Assembly (NCBI GenBank): GCA_937926205.1
Contig: CALEYL010000017.1
Location: 62,001 to 126,000, forward strand
Length of the DNA: 64,000 bases
Direction of reading: 5' to 3'
DNA from: an uncultured Saprospiraceae bacterium
Lineage (GTDB): Bacteria; Bacteroidota; Bacteroidia; Chitinophagales; Saprospiraceae
Shown here: positions 9,865 to 17,351 of the stretch, in pieces
Numbering within the stretch: the first letter of the stretch is position 1
Layout: every line of letters begins with the position of its first letter
Position numbers and translations under genes: made by a program
Notes under the pieces: model-generated
What the model was told of the DNA's origin: nothing
Database searches by the model: none
The model's input: the letters and a program-made list of their open reading frames with translations, nothing else

Positions 9865-10692
9865 ATGAGAACCAGACTATTGGTATGCTGCTTTCTGTTC
9901 AACAGTATTTATGGAATTGCGCAGGAATTATCCCTGAATTTTGATGCCGGATACGGGTTCAATATTGCTACTGAATCTATAACTGAAGGCAACGCTATCC
10001 AAATCAGTGATTTGCAAACAGAATTGTCTTCAGTAATTTACTCTTACGGTAAAGGATTAAATATTAATTCCGAAATAGAATACTTTCCTCAAAAACAGAT
10101 TGGATTTGGAATTGGTGTTGGTTATCTCACCAGTTCCAAAATTCACGTAAAAAATCACAAAATAGATTACACCCAAGACGTTGAGTATACCGCAACTATG
10201 CTTCGTTTTTCACCGTTTATTAAACTAAAATTTAATCTTGATAAAATATCCCTTTATTCCAAATTGGGGTATTTAATAGGCACATCAGGAAAAATCAAAA
10301 GAGACCATTTATTTGTGACTGAGTTCGGCGACGAAACGTTTTCGAGAACAATTTTCAACAAAGGGATTTCTCATGGCGCCATTGCGGGATTTGGCGTAGA
10401 ATATCCATTAACCAAACGAATAAACCTGAGTGGCGAGGTTAGGTTGTTCATCCAGTCATTCGGGCCTAAAAAAGGAGCGTTAATTATTGGAACAGAAAAT
10501 GGGGTAGACAAGTTGCCCGAATTGGAACCAGGACGTATTCATGCAAATTACGAAGATCATTATGTACACCAATGGAATCCGAACGGATCGACCGATTTTT
10601 CAAAACCAATTACAGATCTGAGAAGATTTTACCCTTTTAGCAGCGTGGGCTTGAATGTGGGCATCCAATATAAGTTGATTAAAAATAAATAA
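9865..10692 (+). CDS. Outer-membrane beta-barrel protein
   Basis: A 275-aa protein with a signal peptide (~1-19) and alternating hydrophobic/polar strands. Glycine- and aromatic-rich segments such as IGFGIGVGYLTSS and a C-terminal strand (GLNVGIQYKLIKNK) fit the small outer-membrane barrel superfamily (OmpA-like or PorT-like barrel, PF13505/PF13568 type). It is divergent from the hybrid regulator. Codon use is visibly more AT-rich than in the permeases that follow, which may point to separate ancestry. The specific role is unknown. Confidence 0.75.
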   Translation: MRTRLLVCCFLFNSIYGIAQELSLNFDAGYGFNIATESITEGNAIQISDLQTELSSVIYSYGKGLNINSEIEYFPQKQIGFGIGVGYLTSSKIHVKNHKIDYTQDVEYTATMLRFSPFIKLKFNLDKISLYSKLGYLIGTSGKIKRDHLFVTEFGDETFSRTIFNKGISHGAIAGFGVEYPLTKRINLSGEVRLFIQSFGPKKGALIIGTENGVDKLPELEPGRIHANYEDHYVHQWNPNGSTDFSKPITDLRRFYPFSSVGLNVGIQYKLIKNK

Positions 10693-10818
10693 AATTGCTC
10701 GCGTTTCGGCAGTAACAGCATAAAGTCAAAGTTAAGCGCTAGTCCGGGTTTACCCATTTTACCGGGTCTGCCAGCTAAACCTGGAGGCCGCAGGTTCGTC
10801 CGTGCCCGCACACTGCCT

Positions 10819-10834
10819 TGTCCGATAACGAACA
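10819..10834 (+). promoter_or_regulatory. Candidate activator-binding dyad (UAS 1)
   Basis: TGTCCG-ATAA-CGAACA, an imperfect inverted repeat of the half-site CGAACA. It ends 54 bp before the -24 element of the sigma-54 promoter. The same arrangement recurs at 13530 and 17232. Confidence 0.65.
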
Positions 10835-10887
10835 TTCACTCTTTGGCAATTAACTACAAATACCTGAATTTCAACACTGTAAATTCA

Positions 10888-10903
10888 TGGCACGGCAATT
10901 GCA
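10888..10903 (+). promoter_or_regulatory. Sigma-54 promoter of permease 1
   Basis: TGGCAC-GGCAA-TTGCA matches the -24/-12 consensus TGGCAC-N5-TTGCA exactly. Transcription would start near 10914, leaving a leader of about 40 nt before the ATG at 10954. An NtrC-family ATPase would be needed to open it; none is encoded in the window. Confidence 0.85.
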
Positions 10904-10953
10904 CTACTCCCCATGAAGCTTAACACATTCATCCGAACCAATCCTTGCGCGAT

Positions 10954-13389
10954 ATGTTTACCAGCTATTTCAAAATTGCCTTTCGCAGCCTTTGGAAACA
11001 CAAAGGCTTTTCTGCGTTAAACATCACGGGCTTGTCCATTGGCACGGCCATTGTCATTCTACTCTCGCTTTATGTTTGGGACGAATGGACTTTCGACCGC
11101 TTTCACGCCAAATCTGACCGCATCTATCGCGCCTGGGTCAAAGAACATTTCCGGGGCGACGTGTTTTTCAATACGGTTACGCCCCTCGTTCTGGGGCAGG
11201 AATTGAAAGATAATTTCCCTGAAATCCAGCAGGTAGCCCGCTATTATACCGTGAATTCGCTGGTCAAAAACGGCAATTTTTCAGAACTTGAAGAAGTACA
11301 TACGGTAGAGCCTTCATTTTTCAAAATATTTGATTTTAAATTACTTAGAGGTAAGGCCGAAAGCGCTCTGAATGACATTCACTCGGTATTGATTACGGAA
11401 GAAATCGGCCTTAAATATTTTGGCGACCCCTACCCTATGGGGCAAACGCTCATCATACAGACTGCCGGAGAATGGACGGCTTTCACCGTGACGGGCATCC
11501 TGGAAAAAGCGCCCGGAAATTCAAGCATTCAATACAGTATCGTACTTCCATTTGAACAAGGGAAATCGACCCTTGGGAAAGGTGCAATGACGAGCTGGAC
11601 CAATGTTGTCGTAGAAACTTACATCCTGCTCAATGAGGCAAACAATGTCAAAGAACTGGAAGCCAAGTTTGCCCCTTTTGTGGACAGCAGGGTAGCAGAT
11701 GATTACAAGCCCGGTGAATACGTTGTTGGTTTTCAGCCCCTGACGGATATTCACCTCAACAAAGATTTTCCGCTGGGCATTGTATCCGTGAGTGACGGGC
11801 GCTATCCCTATGTTTTGGCGGGCATTGCGCTGTTGATTCTCCTTTTGGCCGGCATTAATTTCACCACACTTGCTGTTGGTCGTTCGGTGTCCCGGGCCAA
11901 AGAAGTGGGTGTGCGGAAAGCAACCGGCGCCACAAGATGGCAGCTGATGGCTCAATTCTGGAACGAAGCCATACTGACTTCAGCCGTTTCGGTAGCACTG
12001 GGCTTGTTGGTATCGCGTTTGGCGTTGCCATTTTTCAACACCTTGTCTGACAAACAGTTGACACTTTCTGTTTCAACAAAAACCGGCTTGTTGCTGGCTG
12101 GATTGGCCATCTTAACCGGGCTGCTTTCCGGGATTTATCCGGCCCTCGTTTTATCGGGTTTTAAGCCGGCATTGACCCTGCGCGGCGCCGTTTCTAAAAT
12201 TGGCAGCGACCGGCACACCGTGCTGCGCAGTCTGGTTGGTTTTCAATTTATTCTTTCGGTGTTGCTCATCATCAGTTCGCTGGTAATGTTGCGGCAAATG
12301 AATTATTTACAAAACAAAAACCTTGGCTTTGACAAAGAGCAGGTTGTGATCTTGCCGTACAAACGCTCCGGTGCAAGGTTAACCGAACAGTGGGAAGAAG
12401 GCAAAAAGGTAGTGGATTTGCTCCGCCACGAGTTGGATGGCAAACCCGGCATAAGCGAACTGTCGATGTCAGCGCATACTTTTGGTACCCCAGGCTGGAT
12501 GAGTATCGGTTATACCGATCCGCAAACCCAAAAATTCAGAAATTTTATGCTCAACGGGCAGGACGATCATTTCCTGCCGATGTACCATATATCCCTGGTT
12601 TCAGGTCGCAACTTCTCGAATGAAAATACGGCAGACCAGAAAGCGGTCATCATCAATGAAGCTTACGCAAAGCAGTTTGGTGTGACAACCGGACAGCAAA
12701 TGCCGGAGCCTTTCCGGGAATTCCAGGTGATCGGCGTCGCCAAAGATTTCAATTTTGAGAGTCTGCATACCGCCGTACAGCCACTTGTCATGGCTTACGA
12801 CCCTATCGGCATTGTCCAAACCGCTTCAGATTGGAATTTTAACGACCCGCCTACACCCAAAATCTCCATCAAAGTTTCCGGAAACCAGCTGCCGGCTACC
12901 CTTTCAGTTTTGCGCTTAGCCTGGCAAAAAGTGGCGCCCGAACAAGCTTTCGATTACGCATTTATTGACGACAATATTGACAAGCTCTACCGCGCTGAAA
13001 GCCGCCTGAGTCAATTGGTGGGTATCGCTACCAGTCTGGCCATATTTATCGCCTGCCTCGGTTTATTCGGCATTGCAACCCTGAGTATCTCGCAGCGGAC
13101 CAAAGAAATCGGCGTTCGGAAAGTACTGGGCGCGTCCGTAGCTGGAATTACGGGTCTGCTGGCCAAAGACTTTTTAAGTATTGTCGTGATATCGTTTCTG
13201 CTGGCTTCACCCCTTGCCTGGTGGGCAATGAGTCAGTGGCTTGCCGATTTTGCTTATCGTGTTGATATTCAGTGGTGGATCTTTGCAGTTGCCGGTCTGG
13301 GCACCGTGCTGATAGCGTTTTTAACGGTCACTTTTCAATCCATCAGGGCAGCGCTGGCGAATCCGGTAAAGAGTTTGCGGAGTGAATAA
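10954..13389 (+). CDS. FtsX/MacB-like ABC permease 1
   Basis: 811 aa in the duplicated FtsX layout with eight TM helices. TM1 (~12-37) is followed by a periplasmic MacB_PCD-type domain (~40-275), TM2-TM4 (~280-405), TM5 (~425-450), a second periplasmic domain (~455-685) and TM6-TM8 (~690-800). Both cytoplasmic coupling motifs are present (AKEVGVRKATGA and TKEIGVRKVLGAS), which in relatives contact the ATPase. Such permeases are mechanotransmitters moving lipoproteins, lipids or peptides across the periplasm. ATG 10954 was chosen over the upstream TTG 10945 because paralogues begin just before the amphipathic xxxxLKIAFRSL segment. Expression is predicted to be sigma-54 dependent. No ATPase gene is adjacent; the substrate is unknown. 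Confidence 0.92.
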   Translation: MFTSYFKIAFRSLWKHKGFSALNITGLSIGTAIVILLSLYVWDEWTFDRFHAKSDRIYRAWVKEHFRGDVFFNTVTPLVLGQELKDNFPEIQQVARYYTVNSLVKNGNFSELEEVHTVEPSFFKIFDFKLLRGKAESALNDIHSVLITEEIGLKYFGDPYPMGQTLIIQTAGEWTAFTVTGILEKAPGNSSIQYSIVLPFEQGKSTLGKGAMTSWTNVVVETYILLNEANNVKELEAKFAPFVDSRVADDYKPGEYVVGFQPLTDIHLNKDFPLGIVSVSDGRYPYVLAGIALLILLLAGINFTTLAVGRSVSRAKEVGVRKATGATRWQLMAQFWNEAILTSAVSVALGLLVSRLALPFFNTLSDKQLTLSVSTKTGLLLAGLAILTGLLSGIYPALVLSGFKPALTLRGAVSKIGSDRHTVLRSLVGFQFILSVLLIISSLVMLRQMNYLQNKNLGFDKEQVVILPYKRSGARLTEQWEEGKKVVDLLRHELDGKPGISELSMSAHTFGTPGWMSIGYTDPQTQKFRNFMLNGQDDHFLPMYHISLVSGRNFSNENTADQKAVIINEAYAKQFGVTTGQQMPEPFREFQVIGVAKDFNFESLHTAVQPLVMAYDPIGIVQTASDWNFNDPPTPKISIKVSGNQLPATLSVLRLAWQKVAPEQAFDYAFIDDNIDKLYRAESRLSQLVGIATSLAIFIACLGLFGIATLSISQRTKEIGVRKVLGASVAGITGLLAKDFLSIVVISFLLASPLAWWAMSQWLADFAYRVDIQWWIFAVAGLGTVLIAFLTVTFQSIRAALANPVKSLRSE

Positions 13390-13393
13390 GACA

Positions 13394-13409
13394 CGAGGCG
13401 GAAGCCTCG
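13394..13409. repeat. REP-like palindrome CGAGGC-N4-GCCTCG after permease 1
   Basis: Perfect 6-bp arms around GGAA, starting five bases after the stop codon. Related GAGGC..GCCTC elements follow permeases 4 (two copies), 6 and, degenerate, 3 and 5. It may act as a 3'-end stabiliser or weak terminator. Confidence 0.7.
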
Positions 13410-13529
13410 CGCCAGCACATGAGGCCGGAACTTCGACGTCGCTCAGTTACCAAGCCTCGCGTCAGTGGGTAGCTTGTTGTTTCGGTACACTGCACCCTTA
13501 ATCAATCCGTCCGTCTCCGCACGCTACGA

Positions 13530-13545
13530 TGTGCGAAAACGAACA
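13530..13545 (+). promoter_or_regulatory. Candidate activator-binding dyad (UAS 2)
   Basis: TGTGCG-AAAA-CGAACA. It differs from UAS 1 and UAS 3 mainly in the central spacer and one left-arm base, and ends 54 bp before the next -24 element. Confidence 0.65.
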
Positions 13546-13599
13546 CAATGCACGAATGCAATAAAACATAAATTTCTGAAAAACAACAAAATGCAACAA

Positions 13600-13615
13600 T
13601 GGCACGCCGATTGCA
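13600..13615 (+). promoter_or_regulatory. Sigma-54 promoter of permease 2
   Basis: TGGCAC-GCCGA-TTGCA is an exact -24/-12 match. Start would be near 13626, with a ~70-nt leader to the ATG at 13698. Confidence 0.85.
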
Positions 13616-13697
13616 TTTTCTCCAATAAGCGAAAGCGTTAAATTTGGCGCCGATGCCAAAGCCTGACCGGAAACCATCCATTCAAAACACCCGAAAC

Positions 13698-16106
13698 ATG
13701 AATACCTTAAGTCTAAAAACCGCAGTAAAAACAGTTCTCCGCAATCCCGGGGTTTCGCTCATCAACTGGTTGGGCCTTTCCCTCGGACTGACGGTCTGTG
13801 GATTCATTGCGCTTTTCATTCAGCACGAATTCCGGTTTGATCGCTTTCACCCGAACTCAGCGCAAATTTTTCGGTTGAACACGATGTTCAAATACCCCAA
13901 TTCGCCGGAAAGGCCTACTGCCATGGCTTCCATTTTGATGGGCCCGTTTTTGCAGCGAGAAAGCGACGCCGTCGAGGACTATACGCGCATCACTTCAAGT
14001 GGAGAGGATTTTTTGGTTCATGCCGGAGACAAAAACATTGCCATTCGGAAAAGCCTGAGTGCTGACGCCAATTTCTTTTCTTTTTTCAATTTTCCCCTTC
14101 GCTACGGCGATCCAAAGTCTGCGCTGAAGGAACCGGGCAGCATTGCCATCAGTGAGGCGGTCAGCCGCCAGCTGTTTGGTTCTGAAAACCCGTTGGGCAA
14201 ATTCATTGATTATACTTATTCCCTCGAACCCGGGCGCGATACCACGGAGCACTACCCGATAGCTGCTGTATTCGAAGCGCTGCCTTTGCATTCTCACCTG
14301 CAATTCGATGCGGTTTTTGCACTGGATGCCAACGTTTATGACCAAATGGACATCAACAACCGCTGGCACAGCATTGTCACGAATACCTATCTGCGTCTGC
14401 GCCCCGGCAAAACAGCCAACAGCGCAGCCGATTTTCAAAAGCTACTGCCCAAAGAAATGCCGAATTCCGAGATGATCGGCCTCAGCCTGCAACCCATCGC
14501 GGATATCCATGCCGGCTCCATAAAATTGGAATACGACCTTCATAATTTTCAACGCAGTGATCGAAAATACATTTTCGTGCTTGGGCTCGTGGCCTTGTTT
14601 ATACTGCTCATCGGCGGCATCAATTTCACGAACCTTTACTCGGTGCTTGCCAACCGGCGTATGAAAGAAGTGGCCGTACGCAAATCCATAGGCGCCTCGC
14701 GCGGCGATGTCATCCGCCAATTTCTGACCGAATCGTTGTTTTTGTCCCTAATGGCAGGCGCAGCAGCCATTTTCAGTATCGAAGCCTTCAAACCAGCCTT
14801 TTGCGAACTGATGGGGCGTGAATTGAACCTCGACTTTAGCCCGGTTTTCCTGGCAGGCATGTTCGGTGTTGCTGCATTGGCAGGACTTGCAGGCGGTTTG
14901 ACCCCGGCGCTGCGCCTTTCAAATTTTTCGGCTGCGCACGCTTTTCAACAAAATAAAACAGCCAGTTCGACAAAACAACCTTTCATCCGCGGGTTGGTTA
15001 TCCTGCAATTTTCCTTGTCCGTAGCCCTCATCATTGGTATGGTTGTGTGTTACGAGCAGCTTTGGTTCATGCGCAACAAGGACCTGGGATACAGCACGGC
15101 GCAAGTCGTTAACATGGACCTTAGTCCGGGCAACATGATGAAATATCAGCGCCTGAAAGAAGCCTTGTTGGAAATCCCCGGCGTAGAAGCTGTCAGCGGC
15201 AGCAGCGACGAACTGGGTGGTATCCAGAGCATGATGGGGTTAATGGTTCAAAACCCGCAGACTCGTACCTGGGAAAACTATCCCATGAGCATCATTTTTG
15301 CTGACCGCAATTTTTTCGAACTATACAATATGACTTTTGTCTATGGCGGTCCGCCTTCTCCGGAAGGCGCCGCCACTGGCCGCGAATATGTCGTGAATGA
15401 AACTTTCCTGAAAAAAACGGGCTGGAAAGGTGATCCCATTGGCGGAGGCATCATGCGGGCCAATTTACCGGAAAGCGAAGCCGGGCGTATTGTGGGCGTG
15501 GTGAAAGATTTCCATCAAAGCTCCCTGCGCATGACCATTGAACCAATCTGTATTCAGGCATCACAGGCCAATCAAATCCTTGCTGCAAAACTGACAGTAG
15601 CCAACCTGCAGGAAACACTTCAACAAATCAGTGGCGTCTGGTCGCAGCACATCATCGACCGGCCTTTTGAGTACGAGTTTCTGGATGATCATTTTGCCGC
15701 GATTTATGCCGCAGAGGAACAGCTTGGCCGCAGTCTGCTCGTGGCCACCCTGCTCGCCATTGCCATCGCCTGCATGGGTTTGCTGGCCTTGTCCGCTTTT
15801 ATCATTCAGCAGCGCACCAAGGAAATTGGCATTCGTAAGGTGTTGGGCGCTACGGTCGCCGGCATCACCGGGCTGCTGGCCAAAGATTTTCTGGCGCTCG
15901 TTGGCGTCTCCATTCTCATTGCAAGTCCTTTTGCTTATTGGCTGATGGATCAATGGCTGGCCGATTTCGCCTACCGCATTGAGATACAATGGTGGATGTT
16001 TGCACTGGCAGGCGCAGGCGCGGTTGCAGTAGCATTTATAACGATTAGTTTTCAGAGTGTGCGGGCAGCGCTGGCGAATCCGGTGGAGAGTTTGAGGAGT
16101 GAGTGA
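13698..16106 (+). CDS. FtsX/MacB-like ABC permease 2
   Basis: 802 aa, same eight-TM duplicated FtsX plan as permease 1. The first coupling motif is MKEVAVRKSIGAS and the second TKEIGIRKVLGAT, followed by the array-wide block AGITGLLAKDFL. The protein ends NPVESLRSE, a small variation on the NPVKSLRSE tail of its paralogues. Start taken at ATG 13698 (MNTLSLKTAVK), since the 18 residues before it in frame are polar, lie upstream of the conserved N-terminus and contain no membrane segment. It has its own sigma-54 promoter and is followed by a convergent lipoprotein gene, so it is probably monocistronic. Confidence 0.92.
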   Translation: MNTLSLKTAVKTVLRNPGVSLINWLGLSLGLTVCGFIALFIQHEFRFDRFHPNSAQIFRLNTMFKYPNSPERPTAMASILMGPFLQRESDAVEDYTRITSSGEDFLVHAGDKNIAIRKSLSADANFFSFFNFPLRYGDPKSALKEPGSIAISEAVSRQLFGSENPLGKFIDYTYSLEPGRDTTEHYPIAAVFEALPLHSHLQFDAVFALDANVYDQMDINNRWHSIVTNTYLRLRPGKTANSAADFQKLLPKEMPNSEMIGLSLQPIADIHAGSIKLEYDLHNFQRSDRKYIFVLGLVALFILLIGGINFTNLYSVLANRRMKEVAVRKSIGASRGDVIRQFLTESLFLSLMAGAAAIFSIEAFKPAFCELMGRELNLDFSPVFLAGMFGVAALAGLAGGLTPALRLSNFSAAHAFQQNKTASSTKQPFIRGLVILQFSLSVALIIGMVVCYEQLWFMRNKDLGYSTAQVVNMDLSPGNMMKYQRLKEALLEIPGVEAVSGSSDELGGIQSMMGLMVQNPQTRTWENYPMSIIFADRNFFELYNMTFVYGGPPSPEGAATGREYVVNETFLKKTGWKGDPIGGGIMRANLPESEAGRIVGVVKDFHQSSLRMTIEPICIQASQANQILAAKLTVANLQETLQQISGVWSQHIIDRPFEYEFLDDHFAAIYAAEEQLGRSLLVATLLAIAIACMGLLALSAFIIQQRTKEIGIRKVLGATVAGITGLLAKDFLALVGVSILIASPFAYWLMDQWLADFAYRIEIQWWMFALAGAGAVAVAFITISFQSVRAALANPVESLRSE

Positions 16107-16296
16107 AACGGGCGGCGAGGCCGCATGCCAGCGGGGCGAAACAATGGATGCATAGCTAAAAATTACGCTCGCAAGGATCTGTGATCCGAAACATATCAAA
16201 AATACCTTTCGGCTTTTTACGAGGTCTCCATCCTTCAAAATTTGAACATCCCCTTAGCCCCAATAACTTTCACAAACTAAAAACCCCAAAACCCCA
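16107..16296. other. Convergent intergenic region
   Basis: 190 bp between the 3' ends of permease 2 and the minus-strand lipoprotein gene. A GC-rich start (GGCGAGGCCGCATGCC) is a decayed copy of the post-permease repeat. No clear U-tailed terminator was seen on either strand. Confidence 0.4.
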
Positions 16297-17091
16297 TCAC
16301 TTTGTCTCATAGCCCTTTACCATTTTCATGTTCCTTTTAAATTCATTTTTCATATAGTCTTTTGCTTCAAAATAAAGTTTTTTTGAATTAGTTTGCCCCC
16401 CTCTCTCTTTTGCTATAAGTGGAAAATAATTCATAAATCGTGCGAAATTTTGATGCTTTCGAGTAATATCTATGTAATTATGATAAAGGTGTATTTTCTC
16501 ATTTTTATTTGTTGTTAAAACCAAAGCCCATTCCTGAATATCAGAAATGATGCGCCAGTTTAACTTTGTCGAAATATTCATTTCCATTGCATGGATAAGG
16601 CGTGTCAAATGTGCTTGATAATTATGAGCCAATATCCCTTCGTAAACGCCTGAATCCAGAACAGGATGGTACACTATGTTCATTACAAAAGCGCCACTTT
16701 GAAAAATATTTACACTAAATTCTGCAAAGTCTGATGCCTGGGAATAAGAAAGGGTTAATACCTCCACATCATTTATGCTGGACTGCATGGTGAAGGACCT
16801 CCAGCGTCTTTCAATTGGTTTCTTTATCCTTAAAATATTTTTATCAAATTGAATTAAATATGTACTAAATAAACTGTCATATTTTGAAAGTAACAGGGAG
16901 TCTTTATTCAATTTATAGTCATAAAACCAAACGTTATCCAGCATGCACTTTTCGCCTTGAAAACTGATACAATGTTGGCGTCCATCACACCATAACCCTT
17001 CTGGTTGAACGGTTGACATGTTTCCTTTTTGGCACCCTGCCATTAGCATACAAATGCCGGCCCAAATGGCGAATGGCTTATTCACGTTCAT
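16297..17091 (-). CDS. Hypothetical lipoprotein
   Basis: 264 aa beginning with a lipoprotein signal peptide and lipobox (CMLMAGC, Cys20), then no recognised family. The mature part is soluble and mixed alpha/beta in character, with many aromatic and Asn/Lys residues. It is the only minus-strand gene inside the permease array and is markedly AT-rich compared with its neighbours, which suggests later insertion. It is divergent from permease 3 and shares its upstream region. Function unknown; probably periplasmic or outer-membrane anchored. Confidence 0.7.
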   Translation of the reverse strand: MNVNKPFAIWAGICMLMAGCQKGNMSTVQPEGLWCDGRQHCISFQGEKCMLDNVWFYDYKLNKDSLLLSKYDSLFSTYLIQFDKNILRIKKPIERRWRSFTMQSSINDVEVLTLSYSQASDFAEFSVNIFQSGAFVMNIVYHPVLDSGVYEGILAHNYQAHLTRLIHAMEMNISTKLNWRIISDIQEWALVLTTNKNEKIHLYHNYIDITRKHQNFARFMNYFPLIAKERGGQTNSKKLYFEAKDYMKNEFKRNMKMVKGYETK

Positions 17092-17201
17092 CGCCTTAAG
17101 TTAAAGTATAAAGATGCATAAAGATAAGCCACAGGAAAGGGTGAACATCTTGTCATTGCTCCTTCAATGCCTCACATTTGCTACTTTCCCACAAGAACCC
17201 A

Positions 17202-17210
17202 CCCCCCCCC
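17202..17210 (+). repeat. C9 homopolymer upstream of UAS 3
   Basis: Nine consecutive C followed after GTCCG by five more C. It lies 21 bp before the UAS 3 dyad. Such tracts can slip during replication. Confidence 0.6.
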
Positions 17211-17231
17211 GTCCGCCCCCGCACACCTTTT

Positions 17232-17247
17232 TGTCCGAAATCGAACA
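17232..17247 (+). promoter_or_regulatory. Candidate activator-binding dyad (UAS 3)
   Basis: TGTCCG-AAAT-CGAACA, ending 53 bp before the -24 element. An additional half-site CGAACA lies at 17253-17258. Confidence 0.65.
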
Positions 17248-17300
17248 TTTTTCGAACAAAAGGCAAACACAAAACACTGTTAATCAGATCTTTTCATTCA

Positions 17301-17316
17301 TGGCATGCCAATTGCA
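17301..17316 (+). promoter_or_regulatory. Sigma-54 promoter of the permease 3-4-5 operon
   Basis: TGGCAT-GCCAA-TTGCA matches the consensus with one change in the -24 box. Start near 17327, leader of ~25 nt before ATG 17352. The spacing of dyad to promoter is the same as at the other two sites within 1 bp. Confidence 0.82.
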
Positions 17317-17351
17317 CTATTTGATTAGCAGATCACCCAAATTCAATATAC

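Larger units (their letters stand above)
10693..10953. other. Regulatory region upstream of permease 1
   Basis: These 260 bp hold no gene that can be supported. The right-hand half carries a dyad and a sigma-54 promoter, listed separately. The left half contains a GC-rich stretch with short inverted bits (10738-10800) of unknown function. Confidence 0.6.
13390..13697. other. 308-bp regulatory gap between permeases 1 and 2
   Basis: It contains a REP-like palindrome just after the stop, a degenerate CTTCGAC..GCTCAGT repeat (13431-13449), the UAS 2 dyad and a sigma-54 promoter. No additional gene can be supported. Confidence 0.7.
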
